NCBI RefSeq assembly: GCF_001270265.1 | Contig: NZ_LGAP01000002.1 | Location: 62,001-126,000 of the forward strand | Reading direction: 5' to 3' | Length of the DNA stretch: 64,000 bases | From: Ensifer adhaerens | GTDB taxonomy: Bacteria; Pseudomonadota; Alphaproteobacteria; Rhizobiales; Rhizobiaceae | In this document: positions 8,871 to 16,980 of the stretch, one piece after another | How the letters are laid out: the number at the start of each line of letters is the position of its first letter | How positions within the stretch are numbered: position 1 is the stretch's first letter | Notes under the pieces: generated by a model | What the model saw: the letters and a program-made list of their open reading frames with translations, nothing else | Database searches by the model: none | Told to the model about the DNA's origin: nothing | Program-made: the position numbers and the translations under genes

Positions 8871-9806
8871 GTGAGCCTGACAAACCAGAAAACCACCGAA
8901 GAGATCGCGCTCGGCATTCGCCGCCGCGTCTTCTTCCACACGATGAAGAACAATGGCGGCTATCTGAGCCAGGCCTGCTCGGCCGCCGAAAGCCTCGCTC
9001 TGCTCTACAACGAGATCCTCAAGCTCGGAGAGCCGACCTTGCCGAAGGTGCCGCTGCCATTTCGCGGCGTACCTTCCGCTGATAATCCCGATGCCTTTAC
9101 CGGCGCCGGCTACCACGGTCCGGCGGCCCCGGACTACGATCGCTTCTTCATCTCCCCGGCGCATTACGCGCTGGTGATCTATTGCGCGTTGATCGAGGTC
9201 GGCCGCATGGACGACGGGGCGCTCGACCACTTCAACAAGGATGGAAGCTCGGTCGAGATGATCGGCGCCGAGCACAGCCCGGGCATGGAGGTAACGACAG
9301 GCTCGCTGGCGCAGGGGCTTTCCATGGCCGCGGGCGTCGCCTTCGCTCGCAAAAAGCAGAAAGAACCGGGCAAGGTCTGGGTCTACATGTCCGACGGGGA
9401 ATTCCAGGAAGGTCAGACCTGGGAGTGCCTTGCCGCCATGGCCCACCACGGCATCGACAACATTCGCGTCATCGTCGACGTCAACCGCCAGCAATGCGAC
9501 GGCGCCATGTCCTCGGTTCTCGATCTCGGTGACCTTCCCGGCCGGGTCGAAGCCTTCGGCGCCACCTGCCGCTCGATCGACGGCCACGATCTTCAAGCCA
9601 TGCGCGAGGCGGCCAATAGCACTGAGCCGGGCAAGCCGCTGATCATTCTCGCGAATACGTCGCCGTTCCAGGGAATGGACTTCCTGCAAAAGCGCTTCCC
9701 GCGTCTTCATTACGTGCGCTTCAAGAGCGCCGAGGAGAGGCTCGAAATGCAGGCAGCGCTTGCCGCCGAACTGGGCGTGAGCCCGAACGAAATGGAAGGG
9801 GCCTGA
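8871..9806 (+). CDS. Transketolase, N-terminal subunit (thiamine-diphosphate binding)
   Basis: The 311-residue protein corresponds to the pyrophosphate-binding half of transketolase. The ThDP motif starts at SDGEFQEGQTWE and ends about 30 residues later at DVNRQQCDG (normally GDG...N). The GTG start at 8871 follows GGAAAGGAG. The C-terminal half is encoded two bases downstream of its stop, so the enzyme should be a heteromer. Split transketolases of this form are known in carbohydrate catabolic clusters, for example the apulose-4-phosphate transketolase of D-apiose use. Here the linkage to mtnK, mtnA and an RLP suggests the substrate is the ketose phosphate made by those enzymes. Confidence 0.9.
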   Translation: MSLTNQKTTEEIALGIRRRVFFHTMKNNGGYLSQACSAAESLALLYNEILKLGEPTLPKVPLPFRGVPSADNPDAFTGAGYHGPAAPDYDRFFISPAHYALVIYCALIEVGRMDDGALDHFNKDGSSVEMIGAEHSPGMEVTTGSLAQGLSMAAGVAFARKKQKEPGKVWVYMSDGEFQEGQTWECLAAMAHHGIDNIRVIVDVNRQQCDGAMSSVLDLGDLPGRVEAFGATCRSIDGHDLQAMREAANSTEPGKPLIILANTSPFQGMDFLQKRFPRLHYVRFKSAEERLEMQAALAAELGVSPNEMEGA

Positions 9807-9808
9807 CC

Positions 9809-10810
9809 ATGGTCGAAATCGTCAACCGCCCTTATGCCGGAGCATTCGAGGCTTTCGCGACAGCGCGCCCGGAAGTGCTTTGCCTTTCCGCCGACCTCAC
9901 CTCATCCTGCGAGGTCGACGGCTTTCGCGACCGGCATCCGGACCAGTTCTTGTCGCTCGGCATGGCCGAGCAGAACATGCTCTCCTTCGCCGGCGGGCTT
10001 GCCATGCAGGGTTACCGGCCCTTCATCCACACCTTCTCGGTGTTTCTCTATCGTCGCCCCTACGATCAGCTGATCAATTCTATTGCCTATTCCAACCGCA
10101 AGGTCCGTCTGATGGGCTTCCTGCCGGGGATCACCACGCCCGGCGGCATCACCCACCAGGCGATCGAGGACATCGCCGTCATGCGCGCCGTGCCGAACAT
10201 GACCATCCTGGAAACCGGCGACGCGACCGAGGTCGAGACGGTCCTGGAGGTTGCCGATGCCATCGACGGGCCGGTCTATGTCCGCATCCTTCGCGGTGAG
10301 GTCCCCCGGCTTTTCTCGACGCCGTTCGCGTTCAACAAGCTACGTACCCTGTCGGAAGGCGACGACATCCTCGTCGTCAGTTCCGGGGTCTGCACCGAGG
10401 AGGCCCTGCGGGCCACCCGGCCGATCGAAGCGCGCGGCATCGGGCTTCACCATCTGCACGCCTCGACGCTGAAGCCGTTTGACCGAGACGGGTTGCTCAA
10501 GGCCGCGCGCGGCAAGAAGGGCATCGTCACGCTGGAAAACCACACCATCGTCGGTGGGCTTGGTTCGGTTGTTGCCGAGATCGTCGCTGAAGAGGGCCTT
10601 GGCGTCCGGCTGAAGCGTCTCGGCCTGAAGGACACCTTCGCCCATGGCGCTTCGAAGCCCTACCTGATGAAGAAATATGGTCTCGACGCCGGCGCGCTGG
10701 TGTCGGCGATCGAAGAGTTGACCGGCAAGACGCTCGGCATCGGCGAGGACGAACTGACCGAGGTCCGCCTCGACCATGTGCACTCGGCCCAGAAGGCGGA
10801 GGCGCTGTGA
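9809..10810 (+). CDS. Transketolase, C-terminal subunit
   Basis: The 333-residue protein has the pyrimidine-binding and C-terminal domains of transketolase. The catalytic Glu that activates ThDP lies in SLGMAEQNMLSFAGGLA (about residues 50-65), followed by the usual ITHQAIEDIAVMRAVPNM segment. It is complementary to the N-terminal subunit encoded just upstream. The stop TGA overlaps the ATG of the RuBisCO-like gene by one base, so translation is coupled. The subunit does not look like DXP synthase, which is a single long chain, although the two halves share its chemistry. Confidence 0.9.
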   Translation: MVEIVNRPYAGAFEAFATARPEVLCLSADLTSSCEVDGFRDRHPDQFLSLGMAEQNMLSFAGGLAMQGYRPFIHTFSVFLYRRPYDQLINSIAYSNRKVRLMGFLPGITTPGGITHQAIEDIAVMRAVPNMTILETGDATEVETVLEVADAIDGPVYVRILRGEVPRLFSTPFAFNKLRTLSEGDDILVVSSGVCTEEALRATRPIEARGIGLHHLHASTLKPFDRDGLLKAARGKKGIVTLENHTIVGGLGSVVAEIVAEEGLGVRLKRLGLKDTFAHGASKPYLMKKYGLDAGALVSAIEELTGKTLGIGEDELTEVRLDHVHSAQKAEAL

Positions 10811-11928
10811 TGGCACCACGGTTCACCGTCAGCTATTACGTCAGGGCCGCCGACGAATCCGAGGCGCGCACGCGCGCGCTGGATATCGCACTGGAACAGA
10901 CGGTCGAGATCCCGCGCGATGTCGTGCCCAAAGGTTATGTCGAGGATGAAATCCTCGGCAAACTCGAAGCCCTCGCGCCAGACCCGAACGGCCGGCCCGG
11001 TTATCTCGCGACCATCTCCTATAGCGAAGACGATGTCGGCGGTGACTTCCTGCAGTTCCTCAACATCGTCTTCGGCAACAGCTCGATCAAGCCGGGCTTG
11101 AAGGTCGAGGACATCGGCCTGTCCGCGGGTATCCTGGCGCTTTGCCCCGGCCCCCGCCATGGCATTGCCGGCCTGCGGCAAAGGGCCGGCATCGGGGCGC
11201 AGCCGCTGTTGATGTCCGCCATCAAGCCGGTCGGATTGTCTTCCGCCGAACTCGCGCGCCGCGCACACGACTTCGCGCTCGGCGGCATGCATTTCGTCAA
11301 GGACGACCATGGGCTGGTGGATCAAAGGACGTCACCGTTCGCCGAACGGCTGGCGGCCTGCGTCGACGCCATCGGCGAAGCCAATGCTAAGGGCGGCGGG
11401 CGGGCGAGTTTCGTGCCGAACATCACCGCGTCGGCAAAAGAACTGTTCGAGCGGGCGATGATGGCGCAGGGGGCCGGCGCCGGTGCCGTCATGATATCCC
11501 CGGCGCTTGCCGGCTACGATGTGATCCACACGCTGGCGGCCGATCCTGACTTCACCCTGCCGATCGTTTCGCACCCGGCATTTTCGGGTGCCAACGTCGT
11601 CTCGCCGGATACCGGATTTTCGCATCGCTGCTTCTACGGCGCCTTGCAGCGCCTGATGGGCGTCGATGCGGCAATCTATCCGAATTTCGGCGGCCGCTTC
11701 GGCTTCACCCGCGAGGAATGCCAGTCGATCGCCAAGGCCTGCGCCGTCGACATGGGCGGCCCGAAGGCGATCGTGCCAGCCCCCGGTGGCGGCATGAATC
11801 TCGGCCGTGTGCCGGAGATGCGCGAAGCGTACGGCCAAGACGTGATGTACCTGATCGGAGGCGCGCTGCTTCAGGACACGGACATTGTCTCAGCCAGCCG
11901 CCGGATCGTCGAAGCGGTCGCTAGCTAA
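10810..11928 (+). CDS. RuBisCO-like protein (form IV large-subunit homologue)
   Basis: The 372-residue RuBisCO large-subunit homologue has an alpha/beta N-terminal domain and a TIM barrel. The barrel keeps AIKPVG (lysine equivalent to RuBisCO K175) and KDD of the metal site (Lys164, carbamylated in RuBisCO). However, the motif reads KDDH instead of KDDE, and loop 6 reads PNFGGRFGF with no K334 equivalent, so it should not fix CO2. Form IV proteins act as enolases, isomerases or decarboxylases on phosphorylated ketoses; in Rhodospirillum rubrum one isomerises methylthioribulose-1-phosphate to methylthioxylulose-5-phosphate. Placement after mtnK-mtnA-transketolase supports a related role. The ATG at 10810 is preferred (GGAGG at 10797); a GTG at 10807 is possible. 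Confidence 0.9.
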   Translation: MAPRFTVSYYVRAADESEARTRALDIALEQTVEIPRDVVPKGYVEDEILGKLEALAPDPNGRPGYLATISYSEDDVGGDFLQFLNIVFGNSSIKPGLKVEDIGLSAGILALCPGPRHGIAGLRQRAGIGAQPLLMSAIKPVGLSSAELARRAHDFALGGMHFVKDDHGLVDQRTSPFAERLAACVDAIGEANAKGGGRASFVPNITASAKELFERAMMAQGAGAGAVMISPALAGYDVIHTLAADPDFTLPIVSHPAFSGANVVSPDTGFSHRCFYGALQRLMGVDAAIYPNFGGRFGFTREECQSIAKACAVDMGGPKAIVPAPGGGMNLGRVPEMREAYGQDVMYLIGGALLQDTDIVSASRRIVEAVAS

Positions 11929-11967
11929 GCGTCCAACGGTACAGCAACAAGATAACCTCCCCGGGTG

Positions 11968-11995
11968 CTGCCGAGCGCGATGGTGCGCTCGGCAG
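11968..11995 (+). terminator. Hairpin after the RLP operon (probable terminator)
   Basis: CTGCCGAGCGC (11968-11978) pairs perfectly with GCGCTCGGCAG (11985-11995) around six bases, 40 bases after the RLP stop. The T tract that follows (TCTTG) is poor, so termination efficiency is uncertain. It also lies downstream of the minus-strand MFS gene ending at 12061 and may serve both. Confidence 0.5.
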
Positions 11996-12060
11996 TCTTG
12001 ATCACCGTCGCGGCAAGGACACGGCCTGCCGTGCACCCACAAAGGCGCTTCCCGGGGTGC

Positions 12061-13344
12061 CTACTCCCTCGCACGAACGACTTCGTCGCCTGTGGAAGAA
12101 CTTGCAGCACTCCCGGTTCGTCTGATGTCGAGCTGCCGCAGTCCCGGAAGGAACAAAGCAAGCAGCGTCGTGGCGGCCAGAGCCGCGGCGCAGCCGAAAA
12201 GCAGCCACTGCGCGCCAAAGACTTCGACCGCCCCACCGGCCAGAATAATGGCCAGCGGGATCGCCGACAGTTCCAGCGCATCCGCCGCACCCAGCACCCG
12301 TCCACGCAACTTCACCGGCACGCGGCGAAGAGCGGCTGTCGCGACGATCGGCCCGATCGGCCCCGTTGCAAACCCGGCCATGGCGCCGGCCGCAATCAGC
12401 ACCGAAATCCGAGGTGCGAATGCGAGCACGAGGATGGCTTGCGCCTCGACGGCGCAACCGACGATGAGGATGCCACGTCCGGAAAGCCGGTGTCCCCAGG
12501 CGGCATAGACAAGCGTGCCAACGATAGCGCCGCCGCCGGTCGCCGACAGGAACAGGCCGAGGCTCATGGCGCTTTGCCCGGTCGCCTTGAAGAAGGCCGG
12601 CATGACCACCGCCTCTAAAGCACCGAAGATGATGCCGAACAACGTTCCGAGCATAATGAGACTGCGCAGCAGCGGATCGCGCAGCAGAAACCGGACGGCT
12701 TCCAATGCGCCCGCCAGACCGATGGCAACGTCCTCGGTTCCGACGGATTTGCGGCGCGTCGGCAGGGAGATGACGTCGAGTATGGCCGCCGCAAGGGAAC
12801 ATCCCGCGGTCAGCCACAGCGTGTCTTCGACACCGACCAGTGCGATCATCACGCCGGCAAGCGCCGGGCCGACCAGGACACCGGCGTTCTCGACCAATTC
12901 GTCGATGGCCTTGACCCGCTCCAGCCGGAACCCGGCAAGACGCGCCAGTTCCGGATGGCGGCTTTCAGCGGCAATGGACGCAGGACCGTCCATTGCCGCA
13001 CCGATCGCGATCAATACCACGAGCGTGCCAATCCCGAGCAAATCGAGATGATAGAGCAGCGGCACGGCCGCCACCGCCAGCGCGCTTGTAAAATCGCCGG
13101 TGAATGCGATCCAGCGCGGGCCGAAGCGATCGACAAGCCCGCCGCCGAACAGCGAGCCGGCAATCATCGGCAAAACGCCTGCGGCTGCGGCAACACCGGT
13201 CCACAACGGGCTTCCAGTCAACGTCAGCACAAACCAGGGCAACGCCACCATGGCGACCGCATTTCCGAGCGTCGAGAATGCGCCTGCCATGACGCTGCCC
13301 AAAACCGGCAGGCGGCGCCGGATGCGGATGGAATGCCCGCTCAT
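12061..13344 (-). CDS. MFS transporter (EntS/MFS_3-like exporter)
   Basis: About 427 residues with some 12 hydrophobic segments in two bundles. The loop between helices 2 and 3 reads GGLVDRFGPRW, as in major facilitator exporters of the enterobactin/macrolide type. The start at 13344 (MSGHSIRIRRRLPVLGS) gives a typical basic cytoplasmic N-terminus. In-frame starts up to 13380 exist, and none has a clear ribosome site. The gene stands alone, convergent with the RLP operon and divergent from a GNAT gene. The substrate cannot be predicted. Confidence 0.8.
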   Translation of the reverse strand: MSGHSIRIRRRLPVLGSVMAGAFSTLGNAVAMVALPWFVLTLTGSPLWTGVAAAAGVLPMIAGSLFGGGLVDRFGPRWIAFTGDFTSALAVAAVPLLYHLDLLGIGTLVVLIAIGAAMDGPASIAAESRHPELARLAGFRLERVKAIDELVENAGVLVGPALAGVMIALVGVEDTLWLTAGCSLAAAILDVISLPTRRKSVGTEDVAIGLAGALEAVRFLLRDPLLRSLIMLGTLFGIIFGALEAVVMPAFFKATGQSAMSLGLFLSATGGGAIVGTLVYAAWGHRLSGRGILIVGCAVEAQAILVLAFAPRISVLIAAGAMAGFATGPIGPIVATAALRRVPVKLRGRVLGAADALELSAIPLAIILAGGAVEVFGAQWLLFGCAAALAATTLLALFLPGLRQLDIRRTGSAASSSTGDEVVRARE

Positions 13345-13577
13345 TTGCGCGCCACAGAACTGAACTGCCATGGGGCACAAGCGCGGTTGAGACGGCGAAG
13401 CACAGGCGCGCGCACAGCGTTGAAGGATGGACTGAAATTGCGCATAAGCGGCATCACTTGCCCGTTGATTTTAATTAATCGATTACTTGATCTATTATTT
13501 GTACATGCTATTTTTGCCGTCAAGCAGACGCCGCGCTGGACTCGAACCGGCATTGACCAAATAAATTGAAGAGACTT

Positions 13578-14303
13578 ATGTCCATGTTTGCACAAGAAAT
13601 AACTGAGTTCTGGCGGAGAACCTTCCTGAGCGGAGGGGTGCTCCGTCGCGATGACAGCTTTACTGTCGCCGTGAACCCCGATTTGAGCGATGAAAACAGG
13701 GTGATGGTGCTGGAAGCCACCGACGGCCAGACGATGGTGGTGCTGACGCCTGCACTCGCCGATCGCCTGGACCTCGCACGGCGACCGGACCTCACCGCGC
13801 CAGCCTTTCGTCGGATACTGGATGAAGCATCGGTCACGCTGCACGGCGCCGACTATGTATTCTATTTCCCTGAAGCCAGGAGTTCGCTGTTGCGGGACGA
13901 GCCGACAGGCGATTTGCGCCAGTTGACAGCGCGAGATGGAGCGGTCTTCGCCGCCTTCGAGGATGCCGCGTCGGAGCAGGATCTGGAGGATGCCTATGTG
14001 GAACTGGACCACTGGGCGGTGTTTGGTGCTTTCGACCAGGACCGCCTGGTCTGTGCCGCCAGTATGTACCCCTGGGAGGATGCGCAGATCGTCGACACCG
14101 GCGTCCTCACGCTCCCACCCTCCAGGGGCAAGGGCCACGCGCGCAACGTCGTTCGCGCGATCAGCAGGCATGCCTATGAGCAGGGCTTCGAGCCGCAGTA
14201 TCGATGCCAGCTCGACAACCAGGCGTCCGTGGCGCTTGCGAAGGCATCGGGCCTCATGCTGTTTGGAAAGTGGCAGGTGGTTTCGCCCGATTCCGCGAAT
14301 TGA
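13578..14303 (+). CDS. GNAT-family N-acetyltransferase
   Basis: The 241-residue protein has an N-terminal region of unknown fold (1-120) and a C-terminal acetyltransferase domain. The acetyl-CoA loop is PPSRGKGHARNVVRAISRHA and the family's last strand region is QLDNQASVALAKASGLMLFGKW. ATG 13578 follows GAAGAG. The N-terminal extension resembles two-domain GNAT proteins in which only the C-terminal half is active. No operon partner is apparent and the substrate is unknown. Confidence 0.7.
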   Translation: MSMFAQEITEFWRRTFLSGGVLRRDDSFTVAVNPDLSDENRVMVLEATDGQTMVVLTPALADRLDLARRPDLTAPAFRRILDEASVTLHGADYVFYFPEARSSLLRDEPTGDLRQLTARDGAVFAAFEDAASEQDLEDAYVELDHWAVFGAFDQDRLVCAASMYPWEDAQIVDTGVLTLPPSRGKGHARNVVRAISRHAYEQGFEPQYRCQLDNQASVALAKASGLMLFGKWQVVSPDSAN

Positions 14304-14436
14304 GCGGCCAGCTTCACTGAACGGCGGCACCGGATCCACGCCGCCTCCGCTCAGATATCGTGGGACGTGGACCACCTATCGCTCTTGCACCTAAGTGCAA
14401 ATCAAGAAGCCTTCATGCGAAGCGGGCGACCGCTCG

Positions 14437-14622
14437 TCAGTCGGTGTCGCGATCGAACTGGTTGACGATGCGCATGGCGGTCTTCCGCTGCGCGTGGCGC
14501 ACTTCGGCTTCGCGCTTGCTTTTCAGCATCAGGTGGGCGGCACGCACCGCCGGCAGTGCTACCGGCTTGTAGCCGGGCTCGGTTACGGGATGGGCTGTCG
14601 AGTTAAGCTTGGGCTTACGCAT
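14437..14622 (-). CDS. Small basic protein of unknown function (61 aa)
   Basis: ATG at 14622 is preceded by GAGGAGTGAAC, a strong ribosome site with good spacing. The reading frame gives 61 residues rich in Lys, Arg and Ala (MRKPKLNSTAHPVTEPGYK...). I do not recognise the family. An imperfect inverted repeat (14651-14682) lies in its upstream region. The start signal is the main reason for the call; homologues in related genomes would be decisive. Confidence 0.5.
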   Translation of the reverse strand: MRKPKLNSTAHPVTEPGYKPVALPAVRAAHLMLKSKREAEVRHAQRKTAMRIVNQFDRDTD

Positions 14623-14650
14623 ATGTTCACTCCTCATTCGAACCTTGGCC

Positions 14651-14682
14651 CGATCGCACCTGCACATCGGCAGGTGTGATCG
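14651..14682. repeat. Inverted repeat upstream of the small ORF
   Basis: CGATCGCACCTG (14651-14662) pairs with CAGGTGTGATCG (14671-14682) at 11 of 12 positions around eight bases. A second perfect 8-base stem (CAGGCACG at 14687-14694, CGTGCCTG at 14702-14709) follows immediately. They may be operators or mRNA leader hairpins for the minus-strand ORF starting at 14622. The rest of 14623-14974 shows no gene. Confidence 0.4.
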
Positions 14683-14943
14683 AGACCAGGCACGGAGGGA
14701 GCGTGCCTGCCAATGCAGGCGAGCGTTTGATGAGGTTTTTCAAGATTTGTTGCGGTCTGAAATGACGTCTCGGTCCGATGAGATGAACCAGAGCTTCATA
14801 TATCCCGAACCACGCAAAGAAGCAGGAACGTGTCATCTGCCCACCGGCGCTCTCTAGCGCACGGCAAATGCCACTCGAAACGACAATAAGGACCGCACCT
14901 TGACAAGGGCGGTCACGCTCGGTAAGTTCACTATATAGCACGC

Positions 14944-14959
14944 GTTCAATATGTTGAAC
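14944..14959. promoter_or_regulatory. Palindromic operator candidate before the IclR gene
   Basis: GTTCAA (14944-14949), TATG, TTGAAC (14954-14959) is a perfect 6-base inverted repeat of the size and type bound by IclR-family dimers. It lies 15 bases before the chosen start of the regulator, so autoregulation of this gene and its downstream operon is plausible. An alternative ATG at 14951 lies inside the palindrome. Confidence 0.5.
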
Positions 14960-14974
14960 AAGGAAAAAATCGCG

Positions 14975-15739
14975 ATGAGCGGCCGAGGCGCGGAAAGAAT
15001 TCTGGACCTGATTGAGTGGCTGGCGTCGCGCAGCGAAGCCGTGACGCTGGCCGAGGTCGTGCAGGCCCTTGCTCTGCCGAAGAGCAGCACCCTGCTTCTG
15101 CTGCGCACCCTGGTCGATGCCCGGTATGTCGCCCGCCAGACGGACGGGCGCTATCTGCTCATCCGGCTGCCCGGCGAACCGTCGGAGGCAAACAGCGGTT
15201 GGGGCACGATCCTCAGGGTAGCGGAGCCGATCCTTCGCGAAACGGTCGCCGCGATCGAGGAGACCGGCTTCATCGCCGTGCTGACGGATGACCGGCAGGT
15301 TCGCTACCTCAACAAGATCCTGCCCATGCGCGAGATCCGCTACGACCGGGACATCGCCACGCAGCGCGTCGCCCACTATGTGGCAAGCGGCCTGATGCTG
15401 CTTTCCGGCCTTTCCGACCAGGATCTCGAAACCTATCTCGACGGTTCCGTCCCGGCTGAGGACGACCCCGAAGCCATTGGCGAGCGTGTGAGCGCCGGGC
15501 GCAAGGACGGCTATGTCGCCAATCTCTACGGCCGGGTCGAGGGGGCAGCCGGGGTCGCCGCGCCGATCCGCGATCCTGACGGCCGCATCGTCGCCGTCGT
15601 CAACATTTCCGGTCCGCGCGAGCGGATCGCCAACAATCTCGATTGCGTCACCGAGGCGACGGTCGAGGCCGCGCGTCGCGCAAGTGAGGAGCTTTCGCGG
15701 CGCATCTTCAAAAATGGGAAAACCCACGGGAGGAATTGA
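14975..15739 (+). CDS. IclR-family transcriptional regulator
   Basis: The 254-residue protein has a winged helix-turn-helix (about residues 5-65: RILDLIEWLASRSEAVTLAE... LPKSSTLLLLRTL) and the C-terminal IclR effector-binding domain. The start at 14975 is preferred because AAGGA precedes it with fair spacing, while ATG 14951 has no ribosome site and lies in a palindrome. The stop overlaps the start of a periplasmic-binding-protein gene by one base (TGATG), so the regulator is the first gene of the ABC/catabolic operon it probably controls. Confidence 0.88.
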   Translation: MSGRGAERILDLIEWLASRSEAVTLAEVVQALALPKSSTLLLLRTLVDARYVARQTDGRYLLIRLPGEPSEANSGWGTILRVAEPILRETVAAIEETGFIAVLTDDRQVRYLNKILPMREIRYDRDIATQRVAHYVASGLMLLSGLSDQDLETYLDGSVPAEDDPEAIGERVSAGRKDGYVANLYGRVEGAAGVAAPIRDPDGRIVAVVNISGPRERIANNLDCVTEATVEAARRASEELSRRIFKNGKTHGRN

Positions 15740-16851
15740 TGTCCTATTTGAAAAGGGAGCTTGCCGGTTGGCTGTTGGCCGCATCGGCCACGCTCTCGAC
15801 CAGCGCATTTGCCCAGGAGCCGACGCTCCCCGATTACTATCCGGCCGACTACGGCCAGATCGTCGAAGCGTCGCGCAAGGAGGCGGGCCTCGTCGTCTAC
15901 TCCAACATGGCCGACAACAACTGGCAGCCGGTGATCAAGGGCTTCAACGAACTCTATCCCTGGATCAAGATCGAAACGCTCGACCTCGGCTCCGGCACCG
16001 TGCACACCCGCTGGGAAGCGGAGGCCGGCAGCGGCGCGCGCACCGCCGATGTCCTGGTATCGGGCGCAAACGACCGCTGGGCACGTTATGGCAGCGAAGC
16101 GCGCATGCTCGACTATCCAAGCCCGGAAACCGAACGCCTGCCGGGCTTCGCCAATCCCTACCCCGGCATCTATGTGATGTCGGCCGATCCGCTCGTCATC
16201 ACCTATAATGCGGCCCTGCTGCCGGAGGGCCAGCGCCCGACCGGTTTCGCCTCGCTCGTCAAGGCGGCCGCGGCCGATAAGGCGACATTCGACGGCAAGA
16301 TCACCACCTATGACGCCGCCCGCAATTCCTTCGGGCTCGCCGCCTGGTGGAAGACGCTGCAGGTCAAGGGCGACGACGGCTGGACGGGACTGCGCGAAAT
16401 CGGCCCGATGATCCGCGGCGAAGTCTCCGGCGGCCCGATGAACGAGAAGATCGCCACCGGCGAATATCTCGTCGGCATCGCTGTCTCCGGCATCACCATC
16501 TTCCCCCGCCTGGAGCAGCCCGGCGGCGAGATCCTCGGCTTTGCCTTCCCCGATGACGGCACCCCGGTCATGCTTCGCGGCCTCGGTATTCCGAGCGAGG
16601 CGGCCAACCCGAACTCGGCCAAGCTGTTCGTCGACTATCTGCTGAGCCAGAAGGGCCAGACCCAGGTCGGCAAGGGCGGACTGACCCCTTACCGCGAAGA
16701 TGTCGACGAAGCCGAGGTGCGCTACACCTATCAAGCGATCGCCGCCAAGGTCGGCATGGAAAACCTGATCGCCGTCGGCTTCGACAAGGCGCTCATCGAT
16801 GACGCCGCGGGCTTTGCCACCAAGTGGACCGCTGCGATGGCCGGCAACTAA
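15739..16851 (+). CDS. ABC transporter substrate-binding protein (iron(III)/phosphonate-type)
   Basis: The 370-residue protein has a clear signal peptide (MSYLKRELAGWLLAASATLS..., cleavage after SAFA) and the type-2 periplasmic-binding fold of the FbpA/PhnS group. GGGAGGA precedes the ATG. Members bind ferric ion, 2-aminoethylphosphonate, thiamine, polyamines or organic anions. The downstream CoA-transferase/lyase genes favour an organic acid as ligand. The tyrosine pair that binds iron in FbpA is not obvious, arguing mildly against an iron role. A hairpin after the stop may separate its mRNA level from the permease gene. Confidence 0.85.
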   Translation: MSYLKRELAGWLLAASATLSTSAFAQEPTLPDYYPADYGQIVEASRKEAGLVVYSNMADNNWQPVIKGFNELYPWIKIETLDLGSGTVHTRWEAEAGSGARTADVLVSGANDRWARYGSEARMLDYPSPETERLPGFANPYPGIYVMSADPLVITYNAALLPEGQRPTGFASLVKAAAADKATFDGKITTYDAARNSFGLAAWWKTLQVKGDDGWTGLREIGPMIRGEVSGGPMNEKIATGEYLVGIAVSGITIFPRLEQPGGEILGFAFPDDGTPVMLRGLGIPSEAANPNSAKLFVDYLLSQKGQTQVGKGGLTPYREDVDEAEVRYTYQAIAAKVGMENLIAVGFDKALIDDAAGFATKWTAAMAGN

Positions 16852-16865
16852 TCGGCCACGGCTCG

Positions 16866-16902
16866 GGAACCGCCGACGACAACACGGTCGGCCGGCGGTT
16901 CC
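16866..16902 (+). terminator. Intercistronic hairpin between binding-protein and permease genes
   Basis: GGAACCGCCG (16866-16875) pairs perfectly with CGGCGGTTCC (16893-16902) around 17 bases, 15 bases after the binding-protein stop. Hairpins here often stabilise the binding-protein message or attenuate transcription. A T-rich stretch comes about 11 bases later, so partial termination is possible. Confidence 0.45.
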
Positions 16903-16980
16903 TCTGCCCTCATTTTTCAACTCTACGAAGCCTGACGACCGTCTCTTCGCGTTTGCGGACGGCTTTCGAGGACTATTGCC

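Noticed and set aside
7755-9710. Long minus-strand open frame (651 codons) opposite mtnA and transketolase
   Set aside because: It mirrors well-recognised genes on the other strand, its protein is Arg/Asp/Gly/His-rich without motifs, and high-GC genes commonly produce such antisense frames.
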